A stretch of 20,697 nucleotides of DNA from Parvibaculum sp964560165 (lineage in GTDB: Bacteria; Pseudomonadota; Alphaproteobacteria; Parvibaculales; Parvibaculaceae): the NCBI GenBank assembly GCA_964560165.1, contig CAZLLB010000032.1, forward strand, positions 1 to 20,697, read 5' to 3'. The notes beneath the pieces were generated by a model. The model did no database searches, was not told the origin of the DNA, and worked only from the letters and a program-made list of their open reading frames with translations. Of this stretch, positions 19,765 to 20,697 are shown piece by piece. The stretch's first letter is position 1. Every line of letters starts with the position of its first letter. The translations under genes and the position numbers were made by a program.

Positions 19765-20697
19765 TCAGGTGCCTTCGCGCACTTCTAGGCCGAGATCGCG
19801 GACCTTGCGGTAAAGCGTCGAGCGGCCGATGCCGAGGCGGCGGGCCACTTCGGTCATGTGGCCTTTGTATTTCTCGATGGCGAGGCGGATCATTTCCGCT
19901 TCGATGTCTTCAAGCTTGCGCACGTTTCCTGCTTCATCAGTCACGGCGATGCCGTCGGAGAAGTTCGAGCGCGCGAAGTCGGCCAGCGTGTTGCTGCGCT
20001 GGGGGGCGGGGGCCTGCACATAGGCCTGCGGCGACAGCGCGGCGGGGGCGTAGGCAGGCGCAGAGCTGCGCGGCATGGCAGCTTCGGCGTAACCGTCCAC
20101 CATGCTGGCGACCTGCGGGAAGTCTGAGGCTTCCAGCAATTCGCCGTCGCAGAGAACGATGGCGCGAAAGACTGTGTTCTCGACCTGGCGCACATTGCCC
20201 GGCCAGTCGAAGGCGCAGAGCATGGCTAGCGCATCGCGCGAAATGCCGATGACGGGTTTGCCTTCTTCAGCCGCGAGGCGGCGGATGAAGTGGGCGACGA
20301 GATCTGGAATATCTTCCTTGCGCTCGCGCAGCGGTGGCACGTGAACGGGAAAGACATTGAGGCGGTAATAGAGGTCTTCGCGGAAGCGGCCCTCCTTGAC
20401 CATTTGCAGCAGATCGCGATTGGTCGCCGAGATCAGGCGGATATCGACTTTTATCGGCTTTTTGGAGCCGACGGGATCGACTTCTCCCTGTTGCAGCGCG
20501 CGCAGCAGCTTCACTTGCATGTCGAGCGGCAGTTCGCCGATTTCGTCGAGGAAAAGCGTACCGCCGCTGGCTTCCTGGAATTTGCCGGCATGTTTGTCGC
20601 TGGCACCGGTGAAGGCACCCTTTTCATGGCCGAAGAGAATACTCTCGACCAGGTTTTCCGGGATCGCGCCGCAATTGACGGTGATGAAGGGTTTTCC
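19765..20697 (-). CDS. sigma54-dependent transcriptional activator, partial
   Basis: 310 residues of the C-terminal part; the gene continues beyond the window edge. The AAA+ core shows the sigma54-contact loop in HEKGAFTGASDK, Walker B in GGTLFLDEIGELP, sensor I in IRLISATNRDL, FREDLYYRLNVFPVHVPPLR with the arginine finger region, and sensor II in WPGNVRQVENTV. A Pro/Ala-rich linker (about 215-250) leads to a Fis-type HTH, EVARRLGIGRSTLYRKVRDL, at the C-terminus. Such proteins bind enhancer sites and use ATP to open sigma54-RNA polymerase promoters. The N-terminal signal domain, which would tell the pathway (receiver, GAF or PAS), is outside the window, so the target process is not known. Confidence 0.93.
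   Translation of the reverse strand, partial: GKPFITVNCGAIPENLVESILFGHEKGAFTGASDKHAGKFQEASGGTLFLDEIGELPLDMQVKLLRALQQGEVDPVGSKKPIKVDIRLISATNRDLLQMVKEGRFREDLYYRLNVFPVHVPPLRERKEDIPDLVAHFIRRLAAEEGKPVIGISRDALAMLCAFDWPGNVRQVENTVFRAIVLCDGELLEASDFPQVASMVDGYAEAAMPRSSAPAYAPAALSPQAYVQAPAPQRSNTLADFARSNFSDGIAVTDEAGNVRKLEDIEAEMIRLAIEKYKGHMTEVARRLGIGRSTLYRKVRDLGLEVREGT

Noticed and set aside
1..20697. CRISPR arrays, tRNA or rRNA genes, insertion sequences, prophage or integrase genes
   Set aside because: No regular spacer-repeat pattern, tRNA-like cloverleaf, transposase, integrase or phage gene was seen on either strand.

Overview
The window looks like a chromosomal segment of an alphaproteobacterium, most likely in the Hyphomicrobiales (Rhizobiales). 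Three things point there. It carries a complete PhyR-NepR-EcfG general stress response (GSR) set, which is confined to Alphaproteobacteria. It has GapR (DUF2312), DUF1244 and N-formylglutamate amidohydrolase genes near pyk, a neighbourhood I recall from Rhizobiales. It also has dispersed palindromes of the CCTCA..TGAGG / CTCGAAGG type. The genus cannot be fixed from the sequence. No rRNA, tRNA, IS element, prophage or CRISPR array was seen.

Layout. 1-228: 3' end of an alpha/beta hydrolase gene. 250-361: two inverted palindromic repeats. 372-3121 (minus): glycerate 2-kinase then pyruvate kinase. 3167-4668 (plus): N-formylglutamate amidohydrolase family protein, DUF1244 protein, GapR. 4765-5549: a small acidic stress-type protein (minus), a proline-rich protein and a 43-residue membrane protein (plus). 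5727-8111: a phytochrome-derived HWE histidine kinase with a receiver domain. 8209-9666: periplasmic PRC-barrel protein and Dps. 9753-9906 (minus): a candidate small RNA. 9964-12019 (minus): nepR and a membrane HRXXN-type histidine kinase. 12194-12988 (plus): phyR. 13144-14513 (plus): a Crp/Fnr-type regulator overlapping ecfG. 14587-14991 (minus): entericidin-like lipoprotein and DUF1328 membrane protein. 15316-17578 (plus): otsB-otsA trehalose operon. 17624-17989: small membrane protein. 17961-19616 (minus): membrane-anchored GH17 glucanase/transglycosylase. 19765-20697 (minus, partial): sigma54-dependent activator.

How it fits together. From about 4.7 to 17.6 kb the region reads as one GSR island. 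The anti-anti-sigma regulator PhyR, anti-sigma factor NepR and sigma factor EcfG sit with two sensor kinases. Five exact copies of the EcfG promoter motif GGAAC-N16-CGTT, plus two near matches, lie in front of stress outputs (PRC-barrel protein, FPASDP-type protein, trehalose synthesis, possibly entericidin), in front of the crp-ecfG pair, and in front of a roughly 150-nt intergenic transcript that ends at a good intrinsic terminator. That predicted EcfG-dependent C-rich small RNA is the most novel item. Next are the Crp/Fnr-ecfG translational overlap behind a perfect palindrome that contains the promoter -35 element, the degenerate ATP-binding domain of the nepR-linked kinase, and the apparent loss of chromophore-binding residues in the phytochrome-like kinase. 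All functions are read by eye; no database search was run.
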